In this document: piece by piece, positions 24,004 to 31,849 of the stretch
Layout of the letters: each line of letters begins with the position of its first letter
How positions within the stretch are numbered: the first letter of the stretch is position 1
Origin: Caryophanales bacterium UBA7278
GTDB taxonomy: Bacteria > Bacillota_I > Bacilli_A > RFN20 > CAG-826
Assembly: GCA_002472275.1 (NCBI GenBank)
Contig: DKRQ01000026.1
Span: forward strand, 62,001 to 126,000
Length of the DNA stretch: 64,000 nucleotides
Reading direction: 5' to 3'
Notes under the pieces: generated by a model
What the model saw: the letters and a program-made list of their open reading frames with translations, nothing else
Databases searched by the model: none
Told to the model about the DNA's origin: nothing
Made by a program: the position numbers and the translations under genes

Positions 24004-25502
24004 AAATCAATTCCAGCGAGATCTCCGCTCTCATCAAAGAGCAGATCAAAGGCTATGAGGCGGACCTAGAGACCGATGACGTTGGTACCGTCATCTCGGT
24101 AGGGGACGGCATCGCGATTTGCTATGGCCTTCAAAAAGCCATGCTCGGCGAGCTTTTGGTTTTCCCTAATGACGTCTACGGCATGGTCCTCAACCTCGAT
24201 ACCGATGACGTCGGCGCCGTTTTGTTAGGACCCGATAAGAAAATTCAGGAAGGCGACACCGTAAAAAGGACCAAGAAGGTCATCGAGGTCCCCGTTGGGG
24301 ACGGTTTGCTAGGCAGGGTGGTCAACGCCCTTGGCGAGCCTCTAGACGAAAGAGGACCCGTCTCCTACAAGAAAACCCGCCCCATCGAGCGTATCGCCCC
24401 GGGCGTCATGACCAGGAAATCGGTCTCGGTTCCTCTAGAAACCGGACTTAAGGCGGTTGATGCGATCATCCCGATCGGCCGCGGCCAAAGGGAACTCATC
24501 ATCGGCGATAGGCAAACGGGCAAAACCGCGATCGCCCTCGACGCGATCATCAACCAAAAGGGCAAAGACGTGAAATGCGTCTACGTCGCGATTGGCCAGA
24601 AGAACTCCTCCGTGGCCTCCCTCGTCGAGAAGCTACGCGAACTCGATTGCATGGATTACGTGGTTGTCGTCTCTTCTAGCGCCTCCGAATCCGCGCCCAA
24701 CCAATACATCGCCCCCTTCGCCGGCATGGCGATCGCCGAGGAATGGATGGAGCAGGGGCAGGACGTCCTCATCGTCTTGGACGACCTTTCCAAGCACGCG
24801 GTCAGCTACCGTACCCTCTCTCTTCTATTGAAGAGGGCCCCGGGCCGCGAAGCCTATCCCGGCGACATCTTCTACCTGCATTCTAGACTCCTCGAAAGGG
24901 CGTGCCGTTTGGCACCAGAATTCGGCGGGGGTTCTATCACGGCGCTCCCGATCGTCGAGACGCAGGCTGGCGACATCTCCGCCTACATCCCGACCAACAT
25001 CATCTCCATCACCGACGGACAGATCTTCCTGATCACCGACTACTTCGCCTCGGGTCAGCGCCCCGCGGTGGACGTCGGCTTCTCGGTTTCCCGCGTTGGC
25101 TCGTCCGCGCAGGTGAAGGCCATGAAGCAGGTTGCCTCCTCCATCAAAATTGAGCTCGCCAACTATAGGGAAATGCTTTCCTTCTCCCAGTTTGGCAGCG
25201 ACCTCGACGCCTCCACCAAGAAGGTCCTCGCTCACGGCGCCGTCCTCATGGAGACCCTCAAGCAAAAGCAATACAACCCCTATCCGCAATGGAGGCAGAT
25301 CCTCGAACTCTTCGCCGTCAAAAACGGCTATTTGGACGAGATTCCTCCCGCGAAAGTGGGCGAAACCCTCGCAAATCTCATCTCTTTTTTGACTTCCACC
25401 CATCAAGACGTCATCGACGAACTGAACGATAAGAAGGCCTTCGACGATGCCCTCACGATTAAAGTCAGGAATTCCATCGAGGACTTTTTCCAGAAGAGGT
25501 AA
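24000..25502 (+). CDS. atpA: F-type ATP synthase subunit alpha
   Basis: 500 residues, full length. The non-catalytic nucleotide-binding subunit has its P-loop GDRQTGKT at 169-176, YVAIGQKNSSVASLVEKL after it, and the ATP synthase alpha/beta signature region PAVDVGFSVSRVGSSAQ near residues 352-368. AGGAGG precedes the ATG inside the end of atpH. Confidence 0.98.
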   Translation: MKINSSEISALIKEQIKGYEADLETDDVGTVISVGDGIAICYGLQKAMLGELLVFPNDVYGMVLNLDTDDVGAVLLGPDKKIQEGDTVKRTKKVIEVPVGDGLLGRVVNALGEPLDERGPVSYKKTRPIERIAPGVMTRKSVSVPLETGLKAVDAIIPIGRGQRELIIGDRQTGKTAIALDAIINQKGKDVKCVYVAIGQKNSSVASLVEKLRELDCMDYVVVVSSSASESAPNQYIAPFAGMAIAEEWMEQGQDVLIVLDDLSKHAVSYRTLSLLLKRAPGREAYPGDIFYLHSRLLERACRLAPEFGGGSITALPIVETQAGDISAYIPTNIISITDGQIFLITDYFASGQRPAVDVGFSVSRVGSSAQVKAMKQVASSIKIELANYREMLSFSQFGSDLDASTKKVLAHGAVLMETLKQKQYNPYPQWRQILELFAVKNGYLDEIPPAKVGETLANLISFLTSTHQDVIDELNDKKAFDDALTIKVRNSIEDFFQKR

Positions 25503-25509
25503 CCCCTAG

Positions 25510-26373
25510 ATGTCATTAGGTCTCACCAAGACAAAACGCAGGATCCACTCCGTCCAATCGACGCAGAAGATCACCAAGGCGATGGAACTCGTCGCAAGCG
25601 TCAAGCTGAAGCGTTTTCGTCGTGAGTTCGAGACCGGCGATGCCTATACCGTGGCCTTGGCGAGGATCATCGGGCATCTTTTCGCCTACGATTCCTCCTC
25701 GAAGACCCATTATTCGAAGGAAAACGAGGACGTCGAGGGTTCCCTCTACATCGTCATCACCTCCAACCTCGGCCTATGCGCGGGCTATAACAACGAGATC
25801 TTCAAATACGTCGATGCCCACGTCGACCCTGAGAAGGACATGATCTTCCCCATTGGGGAAAAGGGCAAAGCCCATTTCACGGCCGACCCCCGTTACAAGA
25901 TCGTCGAAAGCGAATTCAGCGAACTCGACCTCTCAATGGATCCCCGTCTTATCGGCGAGGCATGCCAAAACATCAAGGACATCTTCAACCACCGCGTCGT
26001 GAAGAAGGTGGTCCTCGTCTACACCCGTTACGTGAATTCGCTCTCCTTCGTCCCCGACATGGCGCAGCTGCTCCCGGTGAGCATCGAGCCCGTGCCCTAT
26101 AACGACGAGGAATACGCGCCGCCCATCTTCGAGCCTAGCGCCAGGGAGCAAATCCATCTCCTGCTTCCCCAATACCTCGCCTCGATATTGATCTCAAAGC
26201 TCAACGAATCGCAACTATCGGAGCAAGCGAGCAGGCGCAGGGCGATGGAAAACGCCAACGACAACGCCGACGAGTTGCTCAGCAAACTCACCATCGAATA
26301 CAACAAAGCCAGACAGGCTTCCATCACCCAGGAAATCGTGGAAGTCGTCTCGGGCTCAAACCAAGGAAACTAA
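25510..26373 (+). CDS. atpG: F-type ATP synthase subunit gamma
   Basis: 287 residues. The rotating central shaft has the two family blocks at its ends: KTKRRIHSVQSTQKITKAMELVASVKLKR at the N-terminus, and RRRAMENANDNADELLSKLTIEYNKARQASITQEIVEVVSG at the C-terminus. The middle domain (LYIVITSNLGLCAGYN) is also normal. It starts eight bases after atpA. Confidence 0.97.
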   Translation: MSLGLTKTKRRIHSVQSTQKITKAMELVASVKLKRFRREFETGDAYTVALARIIGHLFAYDSSSKTHYSKENEDVEGSLYIVITSNLGLCAGYNNEIFKYVDAHVDPEKDMIFPIGEKGKAHFTADPRYKIVESEFSELDLSMDPRLIGEACQNIKDIFNHRVVKKVVLVYTRYVNSLSFVPDMAQLLPVSIEPVPYNDEEYAPPIFEPSAREQIHLLLPQYLASILISKLNESQLSEQASRRRAMENANDNADELLSKLTIEYNKARQASITQEIVEVVSGSNQGN

Positions 26374-26386
26374 GGGAGGAACACCC

Positions 26387-27808
26387 ATGAAAGAGAAGAA
26401 AAACGAAAGCCTGATCGGCATCATCGTGCAAGCGGTGGGGCCGGTCATCGACGTCAAATTCGAGGACAAGCACCTCCCTGAGATCCTAACCGCCCTGAAA
26501 GTGCCCCTAGGAAAAGAGGGGAAGACCCTCACCATCGAGGTCATGCAGCACATCGGCGACGACGTCGTCCGCTGCGTCGCCATGGGTCCTACCGATGGGC
26601 TCATGAGGGGAATGGAGGTCATCAACACCGAGGCCCCGATTTCCGTGCCCGTCGGCCCGAAGACCCTTGGCAGGATGTTCAACGTCCTAGGCGATGCGAT
26701 CGATGGCATCGAAGACCCCGAACTCGACAAGGCCACCCGCATGCCGATCCACCGTCTCGCCCCGAGTTTCGCGGAGCAAAACGTCTCCCATGAGATCTTG
26801 GAGACCGGCATCAAGGTCATCGACCTCCTTTGCCCATATTCCAAAGGCGGCAAAGTCGGCCTTTTCGGAGGCGCGGGCGTCGGCAAGACCGTCCTCATCC
26901 AGGAACTCATCTTCAACATCGCCAAAGAGCATAACGGCACCTCCGTCTTCGCTGGCGTCGGCGAAAGAAGTCGTGAGGGCAATGACCTCTATTTCGAAAT
27001 GAAAGAGACCGGCGTCTTGAACAACACCGCCCTATGCTTTGGCCAGATGAACGAACCCCCGGGAGCCCGTATGAGGGTCGCCCTCTCCGCCCTTACGATG
27101 GCCGAGTATTTCCGCGACAAAGAACACCAAGACGTCCTCTTGTTCATCGATAACATCTTCCGTTTCACCCAGGCTGGCTCCGAGGTTTCGGCCCTTTTGG
27201 GCCGCATGCCTTCCGCGGTCGGCTATCAGCCCACCCTCGCCACCGAAATGGGCCAACTCCAGGAAAGGATCACCTCCACCAAGGACGGCTCCATTACCTC
27301 GGTTCAGGCCATCTACGTTCCGGCCGACGACTTCACCGACCCCGCGCCGGCCACGGCCTTCTCCCACCTCGACGCGAAGACCCTCCTCGACCGCAATACC
27401 GCGGCCCTAGGCATCTTCCCGGCGGTCGACCCGCTCGAATCCTCCTCCAACATCATGGATCCTAACCTAATCGGGGAGGAGCATTACGAGGTCGCCCGTG
27501 GGGTGCAAAAGCTTTTGCAACGTTACAAAGAACTCCAGGACATCATCGCGATCCTAGGCATTGACGAGCTTTCCGACGAGGATAAGGCGATCGTCGCCAG
27601 GGCAAGGAGAGTTAGGAACTTCCTCTCCCAACCCTTCCACGTCGCCGAGGCCTATTCCGGATATCAGGGCGTTTACGTTCCCCTTTCCGAGACGGTCCGC
27701 TCCTTCAAGGAACTCCTCTCGGGTGCTTACGATTCCTACCCCGAATCCGCCTTCCTCTATTGCGGAACGATCGAGGACGTCGTCAAAAAAGCGGAGGCCA
27801 TGAAATAA
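26387..27808 (+). CDS. atpD: F-type ATP synthase subunit beta
   Basis: 473 residues. This is the catalytic subunit, with P-loop GGAGVGKT at 161-168, the catalytic glutamate in GVGERSREGNDLY, LLFIDNIFRFTQAGSEVSALLGRMPSAVGYQPTL, and the DELSD loop (DELSDEDK) that contacts gamma and epsilon. GGGAGG lies before the ATG. It is followed one base later by atpC. Confidence 0.98.
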   Translation: MKEKKNESLIGIIVQAVGPVIDVKFEDKHLPEILTALKVPLGKEGKTLTIEVMQHIGDDVVRCVAMGPTDGLMRGMEVINTEAPISVPVGPKTLGRMFNVLGDAIDGIEDPELDKATRMPIHRLAPSFAEQNVSHEILETGIKVIDLLCPYSKGGKVGLFGGAGVGKTVLIQELIFNIAKEHNGTSVFAGVGERSREGNDLYFEMKETGVLNNTALCFGQMNEPPGARMRVALSALTMAEYFRDKEHQDVLLFIDNIFRFTQAGSEVSALLGRMPSAVGYQPTLATEMGQLQERITSTKDGSITSVQAIYVPADDFTDPAPATAFSHLDAKTLLDRNTAALGIFPAVDPLESSSNIMDPNLIGEEHYEVARGVQKLLQRYKELQDIIAILGIDELSDEDKAIVARARRVRNFLSQPFHVAEAYSGYQGVYVPLSETVRSFKELLSGAYDSYPESAFLYCGTIEDVVKKAEAMK

Positions 27809-27809
27809 A

Positions 27810-28226
27810 ATGGGCTTCCCTTTCCGCTTGCTAACCCCCCAAGGCATCGCCTTAGAAGGCGAGGCCACGTCCGTGGAAGTGCCGACCGTCGATGGCCCTA
27901 TGGCTATCCTCCCGGGCTACACGAACATCATCGCCTCCTTGTCGAAGGCCGGGGTTTTGAAAGCGGAAATCGACGGCAAAACCCGTTATTTCGCGATATT
28001 TGGCGGAGTGGTGGAGAATAGCCGCGACCATGGTTGCCTCGTCTGCGTGGAAGAGGCTAACGACGGCTATGAAATCGACATGGCCCGCGCCATCGCGGCT
28101 AGGGATAGGAACCTCGATCTCATCCAGACCAAGAATAGCTCCGACGACGTGCTGAAAGCGAGGCTAAAACTAGCCAAAGCCCTCGCCCGCATCTCCGCGA
28201 AAGAGCTTTCACAGGGAAAACAGTAG
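27810..28226 (+). CDS. atpC: F-type ATP synthase subunit epsilon
   Basis: 138 residues. The N-terminal beta sandwich (FRLLTPQGIALEGEATSVEVPTVDGPMAILPGY) and the two C-terminal helices that regulate ATP hydrolysis (MARAIAARDR, DVLKARLKLAKALARI) are both present. It is the last gene of the operon. No clear terminator follows; the T-rich stretch at 28235-28245 has no strong stem. Confidence 0.94.
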   Translation: MGFPFRLLTPQGIALEGEATSVEVPTVDGPMAILPGYTNIIASLSKAGVLKAEIDGKTRYFAIFGGVVENSRDHGCLVCVEEANDGYEIDMARAIAARDRNLDLIQTKNSSDDVLKARLKLAKALARISAKELSQGKQ

Positions 28227-28231
28227 ATAAA

Positions 28232-28260
28232 TGCTTTTCTTTTTTGCACATGAATATAAA
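28232..28260 (+). promoter_or_regulatory. Candidate promoter of the ATP-grasp gene
   Basis: TGCTTT, 17 bases, TATAAA in the short gap after atpC; a leader of about 20 bases holds AAAAAGGGGG before the GTG start. Confidence 0.45.
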
Positions 28261-28287
28261 CTACGAAATTAAAAAAGGGGGCTAACC

Positions 28288-29508
28288 GTGAACTTCATAT
28301 TCGTTTCTCCTAACTTCCCCGAAAGGAACTACAAATGGGTCGAAGCTCTTCGCGAGAGGGGCGTCAACGTTTTGGGCATCGGCGATACCCCCGTTTGGAA
28401 TATCCACGATCGCCTCAAGAAGGCCCTTACGGAGTATTACTACGTTTGGGACATGAATAACCATGGCCTCATGGACAAAGCGGTTGAGTACTACCAAAGC
28501 AAATACGGCAAAATCGATTTCATCGAATCCAACAACGAGTGGTGGCTCACCGAGGACGCGAGACTTCGCGAGAGGTTTGGCGTCGTAACCGGCTTCCATC
28601 CTTCCGACATGGAGCACATCAAAGCCAAGTCGGCCATGAAGGAATACTTCCAGAAGGCCGGCGTCAAAACGATGCGTTACCTCGTCGTCTCCGGAAAGCA
28701 AGATAAGGAAGCGGCGACCGAATTCGTCAAATCGGTCGGCTATCCCGTCTTCGTCAAACCCAATATCGGCGTCGGCGCCGCCGATTCCCACTCCATCCAT
28801 AACCAAGAGGAATTCGATGCCTTCTTTGAGAAGACCCTCCCCGAACCCTACATCATGGAGGAATACATCGACGGCAGGATCGTCTCCTTCGATGGCGTTT
28901 GCAACGACGAAGGCGACGTCGTCTTCTGCACGACCGACCATTTCCCGGTCGCGGTCGCCGAAATCCTGAACGAGCACGAAGACCATATGTATTATGACGT
29001 CCCCTTCGGACTCAAGATGAGCGACATCGACCAAGTCGCCTTCGAGGCGGCGGGTAGAGCGGTCGTCAAGGCCTTCGGCATCCGCAAAAGGGTGTTCCAC
29101 ATCGAGTTCTTCGTCCTCAACGCCGATAAGCCCGGCTTTGCGAAAAAAGGCGAGTTCGTCGCCCTTGAATGCAACATGAGGGCACCCGGCGGATACACCG
29201 TCGACCTCATCGACTACGCCAACAGCGCCTCCGTCTATCAGATCTACGCCGATATCATCTGCTTCAACGAGAACCGCCAGTACATGGGCTATCCGAAGCA
29301 TTATTCCCTCGCCGTCCATCGCCGTGACGAATACCAATACGTCCATAGCGATGAGGAGGTGCTGGAAAAGTTCGCCGACTCCATCAAGATGCATGGCCGT
29401 TATCCCGACCACATCGCCGCGGTCATGGGAAACCGTTACTTCTTCGCCGTCTTCGATGATTTCGAAAAGGGCTTGGAGTTTGACGAATTCGTTCGCCTAA
29501 AGAAGTGA
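28288..29508 (+). CDS. ATP-grasp domain carboxylate-amine ligase, substrate unknown
   Basis: 406 residues. The N-terminal Rossmann-like preATP-grasp domain begins MNFIFVSPNFPERNYKWVEALRERG. The central ATP-grasp fold shows GYPVFVKPNIGVGAADSHSI (phosphate-binding lysine and glycine loop), YIMEEYIDGRIVSFDGV, and ALECNMRAPGGYTVDLIDYA, whose E and N are the usual magnesium ligands. Relatives join a carboxylate to an amine using ATP, for example in dipeptide or cofactor synthesis. The substrate cannot be deduced, and no biosynthetic partner is adjacent. GTG is used as start after GGGGG. The gene overlaps the facing lipoprotein gene by 12 bases. Confidence 0.75.
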   Translation: MNFIFVSPNFPERNYKWVEALRERGVNVLGIGDTPVWNIHDRLKKALTEYYYVWDMNNHGLMDKAVEYYQSKYGKIDFIESNNEWWLTEDARLRERFGVVTGFHPSDMEHIKAKSAMKEYFQKAGVKTMRYLVVSGKQDKEAATEFVKSVGYPVFVKPNIGVGAADSHSIHNQEEFDAFFEKTLPEPYIMEEYIDGRIVSFDGVCNDEGDVVFCTTDHFPVAVAEILNEHEDHMYYDVPFGLKMSDIDQVAFEAAGRAVVKAFGIRKRVFHIEFFVLNADKPGFAKKGEFVALECNMRAPGGYTVDLIDYANSASVYQIYADIICFNENRQYMGYPKHYSLAVHRRDEYQYVHSDEEVLEKFADSIKMHGRYPDHIAAVMGNRYFFAVFDDFEKGLEFDEFVRLKK

Positions 29509-30348
29509 TTTCAGACAGGATTTCGCGAATTTCTCCGCAGAATCCCCATCAATTTCCGAATCAAAGGAGGTAAGGATCTTGCCTCCTTTTTCTATTTCGA
29601 GGATGTCTTTGCCATTAGCAAAATCCAAGAAGGACTTCCTTTCCGCTTCGGATAGGGAAGGCAAGTAGACGTGCGCCGTCTTCTTGCTGGAGCTTCTTGC
29701 GTAAGGCTCGACCTTGCCGGAATAGAAGGGGTTTTCTTCTTTCTCTAGGCAAAGCAAGCAACCTTCTCCTTTATAGAAAGAAGAGAAGGAAGCAAAAGAG
29801 GAGAACTCATAAACGTAACTATAGTTGGCGAGGTCCTTCATTTGGTTAGCGAAAGCATTCGCGTTCTCGAAGTTATTGGATGCGGGGATATGGATGATCT
29901 TGGTGTCACTGCAGGCGATGAAAATCGAAGGGGTCGTGATCTTGGATACGCTAGGGATGGTCTTCGAATATTTGGGATAAGTCTCGACCATCGAGGTCAG
30001 GAAAGTGAACAAAGCCCCTTTCGTGGAAGCGTCTTGGTAGACGTCGAAGGCCTCAACCTCGGATTGCTTGAGATAGGAAAGAAAGGAGTGTTCACTCGAG
30101 GCGCATCCAGGGCAACCATCCTGGGTCAAGAAGAACAAAGTGGCGTAACCCCGTTCGAGGCGGCTAGAGAGCAGTTCTAGGGTAAGGGGGGTCGTCGCCT
30201 CCCGTAGGCTTGCATAGCTTTGACCCCTTTTGTCCCCGTTTCTATGAAGATAAGGATAGGAGGGGTCATCGGTGGGGGAGAAATCGACCCCGCAGGAAAA
30301 ACAAAGGGGTAGCAAGGCGGCAAGAGTCAGGAAGCCTCGTTTTTTCAT
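29497..30348 (-). CDS. Thioredoxin-like lipoprotein with a CPGC motif
   Basis: 283 residues. A lipoprotein-type signal peptide (MKKRGFLTLAALLPLCFSC) ends at C19, although the residue three before it is a cysteine rather than the usual leucine. The following domain has YATLFFLTQDGCPGCASSE with a CPGC redox pair (C79, C82) like a thioredoxin fold, and later CLLCLEKEE with a second C-x2-C pair. It is probably an extracytoplasmic thiol-disulfide protein; the partner is unknown. ATG 30348 is preferred over 30357, which would lie in the -10 box. TATAAT ends seven bases upstream and no ribosome site is present. Confidence 0.65.
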   Translation of the reverse strand: MKKRGFLTLAALLPLCFSCGVDFSPTDDPSYPYLHRNGDKRGQSYASLREATTPLTLELLSSRLERGYATLFFLTQDGCPGCASSEHSFLSYLKQSEVEAFDVYQDASTKGALFTFLTSMVETYPKYSKTIPSVSKITTPSIFIACSDTKIIHIPASNNFENANAFANQMKDLANYSYVYEFSSFASFSSFYKGEGCLLCLEKEENPFYSGKVEPYARSSSKKTAHVYLPSLSEAERKSFLDFANGKDILEIEKGGKILTSFDSEIDGDSAEKFAKSCLKSLL

Positions 30349-30355
30349 CCACCGC

Positions 30356-30361
30356 ATTATA
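30356..30361 (-). promoter_or_regulatory. -10 box of the lipoprotein gene, leaderless arrangement
   Basis: TATAAT on the minus strand, seven bases before the ATG at 30348. The -35 is weak. A cre-like core AAAAGCGCTTAC lies just upstream. Confidence 0.5.
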
Positions 30362-30391
30362 TAGGAAAAAAGCGCTTACGGACTCTTACGC

Positions 30392-30420
30392 TTCCTAACC
30401 CAAAGGAGAAAGAGAATAAT
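30392..30420 (+). promoter_or_regulatory. Weak candidate promoter of ppa
   Basis: TTCCTA, 17 bases, AATAAT, followed by a GGGAGG ribosome site before the ATG at 30440. Confidence 0.35.
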
Positions 30421-30439
30421 GGAAGGGAGGTTTTTACCA

Positions 30440-30979
30440 ATGAACGTTCTCCACGCAATATCCAAAAGCAGAATCAAACCCGACCGCTTCCTAGCCTGCA
30501 TCGAAATCTCGGCCGGCTCCAGCTGCAAATACGAGCTCGACAAGGAATCGGGCGCGCTCGTGCTCGACCGCATTCTCTACACGGCAACCCACTATCCCCA
30601 TAACTACGGTTTCATCCCGAAGACCTGGGGCAACGACGACGACCCGCTCGACGTTTTGGTCGTCTCCTCCGAGCCGATCGTCCCGATGGCCCTCGTCCAT
30701 TGCTATCCAATTGGCGTCCTCGAGATGAAGGATAGTGGCAAGATCGACGAAAAGATCATCGCGATCTGCGAGAAGGACCCTTTCTACAACAACTTCAAAG
30801 ACGTCACCGATTTGCCTCGCCACCTATTCGAGGAAATCTCCCATTTCTTCCGCGTCTATAAGGAACTAGAACACGGAAAGGAGACCATCATCGGCGAGGT
30901 GAAAGGACATCTCGCCGCGATGAAATGCATCGAAAGGGCCAAGGCTCGTTATGACGAGGTCTTCCCGGACGGCCGTTAA
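30440..30979 (+). CDS. ppa: Inorganic pyrophosphatase, family I
   Basis: 179 residues. It hydrolyses PPi to phosphate. The family I signature GNDDDPLDVLVV with its metal-binding aspartates is near residue 65, and the typical start YELDKESGALVLDRIL and the lysine in GFIPKTW are present. The start at 30440 fits GGGAGG; the earlier ATG at 30419 would place that site inside the gene. The 3' end overlaps the facing kinase gene by four bases, and its terminator lies inside that gene. Its presence beside a PPi-type phosphofructokinase in the same genome is metabolically noteworthy. Confidence 0.94.
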   Translation: MNVLHAISKSRIKPDRFLACIEISAGSSCKYELDKESGALVLDRILYTATHYPHNYGFIPKTWGNDDDPLDVLVVSSEPIVPMALVHCYPIGVLEMKDSGKIDEKIIAICEKDPFYNNFKDVTDLPRHLFEEISHFFRVYKELEHGKETIIGEVKGHLAAMKCIERAKARYDEVFPDGR

Positions 30980-31848
30980 TCGGAAATCGACTTCTTGAAA
31001 GAGCGGAGAAACCGCTCTTTTTTCGTTTTGGCGATGGATCGGAACGCCTCTTTCCCCGTCTCTTTGTAACGGGCCATCGCCCAATAGAACCAAAGGGCAT
31101 CAAGGAAAAGCATCATCTTTTTGACGCGTTCCACCTTCTCCTCGTCGAAGTTCAAACCATAGTAATAGCGGATTGCTTCAAGGCAAAGGTTCTCGGGGAT
31201 CTCGTTTTCCTCTAATAGCGATGCGAGGTCAAAGATGTCGGCGTTGCCGCTAGCGAATTCCAGGTCGATCAAATAGGCTTTGCTCGGCTCGGAGGAAGGT
31301 AAAAGGATATTGCCTGCCCAAAGATCGTTATGGGATAAGACGAGATCCTCGCTTTCGATGATCCTCAGCGCATCGCGAAGGACCTTCTTCTCATATCCGG
31401 CGGGCAGGGCCTCCCCCGATTTCTTCTTGTAGGAATAGAAGCGGTGCTCGGCGGAGAAGGAATAGACGGGTTGCGCCTGATGGAAAATCTTGATCGCGTC
31501 GATCACCCTTTTGAGGTTAGCTAAAGTGACGTGCTCGTTGTCGCTGACTAAAGGCTCCACGTCCTTGATGGCCGTTTCAATCTTGTTGCCATTGACAGAG
31601 TCGTAATGGCAAATCGGGGCGATGGGGGAGAAGGGGATCTTTTGGGCAAAGCTAATCGCCGCGACCTCGGTGTTAGGCGTGTTGAATTCCCCATCCACGT
31701 CGTTTTTCCTTTTGACGCGTACGATGTAATCCCAGTTCACGAGGAAAAGATTGTTGCCCGTCCCACCTTCGATTTCGCGGATGGAGGAAACCTTGGTGTG
31801 GGAGGTGCGCTCGAAGTAGCGGATCGCAAAGCCTAATGGGTCTTTCAT
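30976..31848 (-). CDS. Choline/aminoglycoside-kinase-like phosphotransferase
   Basis: 290 residues with the protein-kinase-like fold of the APH/choline kinase family. GTGNNLFLVNWDYIVRVKR is the N-lobe with the nucleotide-binding lysine, VLSHNDLWAGNILL is the Brenner motif with catalytic aspartate, and YLIDLEFAS provides the metal aspartate. LicA-type choline kinases, which feed phosphocholine decoration of envelope polymers, are the nearest comparison, but no lic genes are adjacent. It is translated just after rqcH (stop TGA, one base, ATG), so it is in that operon. Confidence 0.75.
   Translation of the reverse strand: MKDPLGFAIRYFERTSHTKVSSIREIEGGTGNNLFLVNWDYIVRVKRKNDVDGEFNTPNTEVAAISFAQKIPFSPIAPICHYDSVNGNKIETAIKDVEPLVSDNEHVTLANLKRVIDAIKIFHQAQPVYSFSAEHRFYSYKKKSGEALPAGYEKKVLRDALRIIESEDLVLSHNDLWAGNILLPSSEPSKAYLIDLEFASGNADIFDLASLLEENEIPENLCLEAIRYYYGLNFDEEKVERVKKMMLFLDALWFYWAMARYKETGKEAFRSIAKTKKERFLRSFKKSISD
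30998..31023 (+). terminator. Intrinsic terminator of ppa inside the facing gene
   Basis: Stem AAAGAGCGG / CCGCTCTTT with a five-base loop and further T. It lies within the last codons of the convergent kinase gene, where it also encodes protein. Confidence 0.75.
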
Positions 31849-31849
31849 A

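Noticed and set aside
28282..29412. Long open frame (376 codons) on the minus strand inside the ATP-grasp gene
   Set aside because: Composition is that of the mirror frame of a GC-rich gene; the plus-strand product has all ATP-grasp motifs.
30349..30357. Upstream ATG for the CPGC lipoprotein
   Set aside because: It overlaps the TATAAT box; the ATG at 30348 also gives a better signal peptide.
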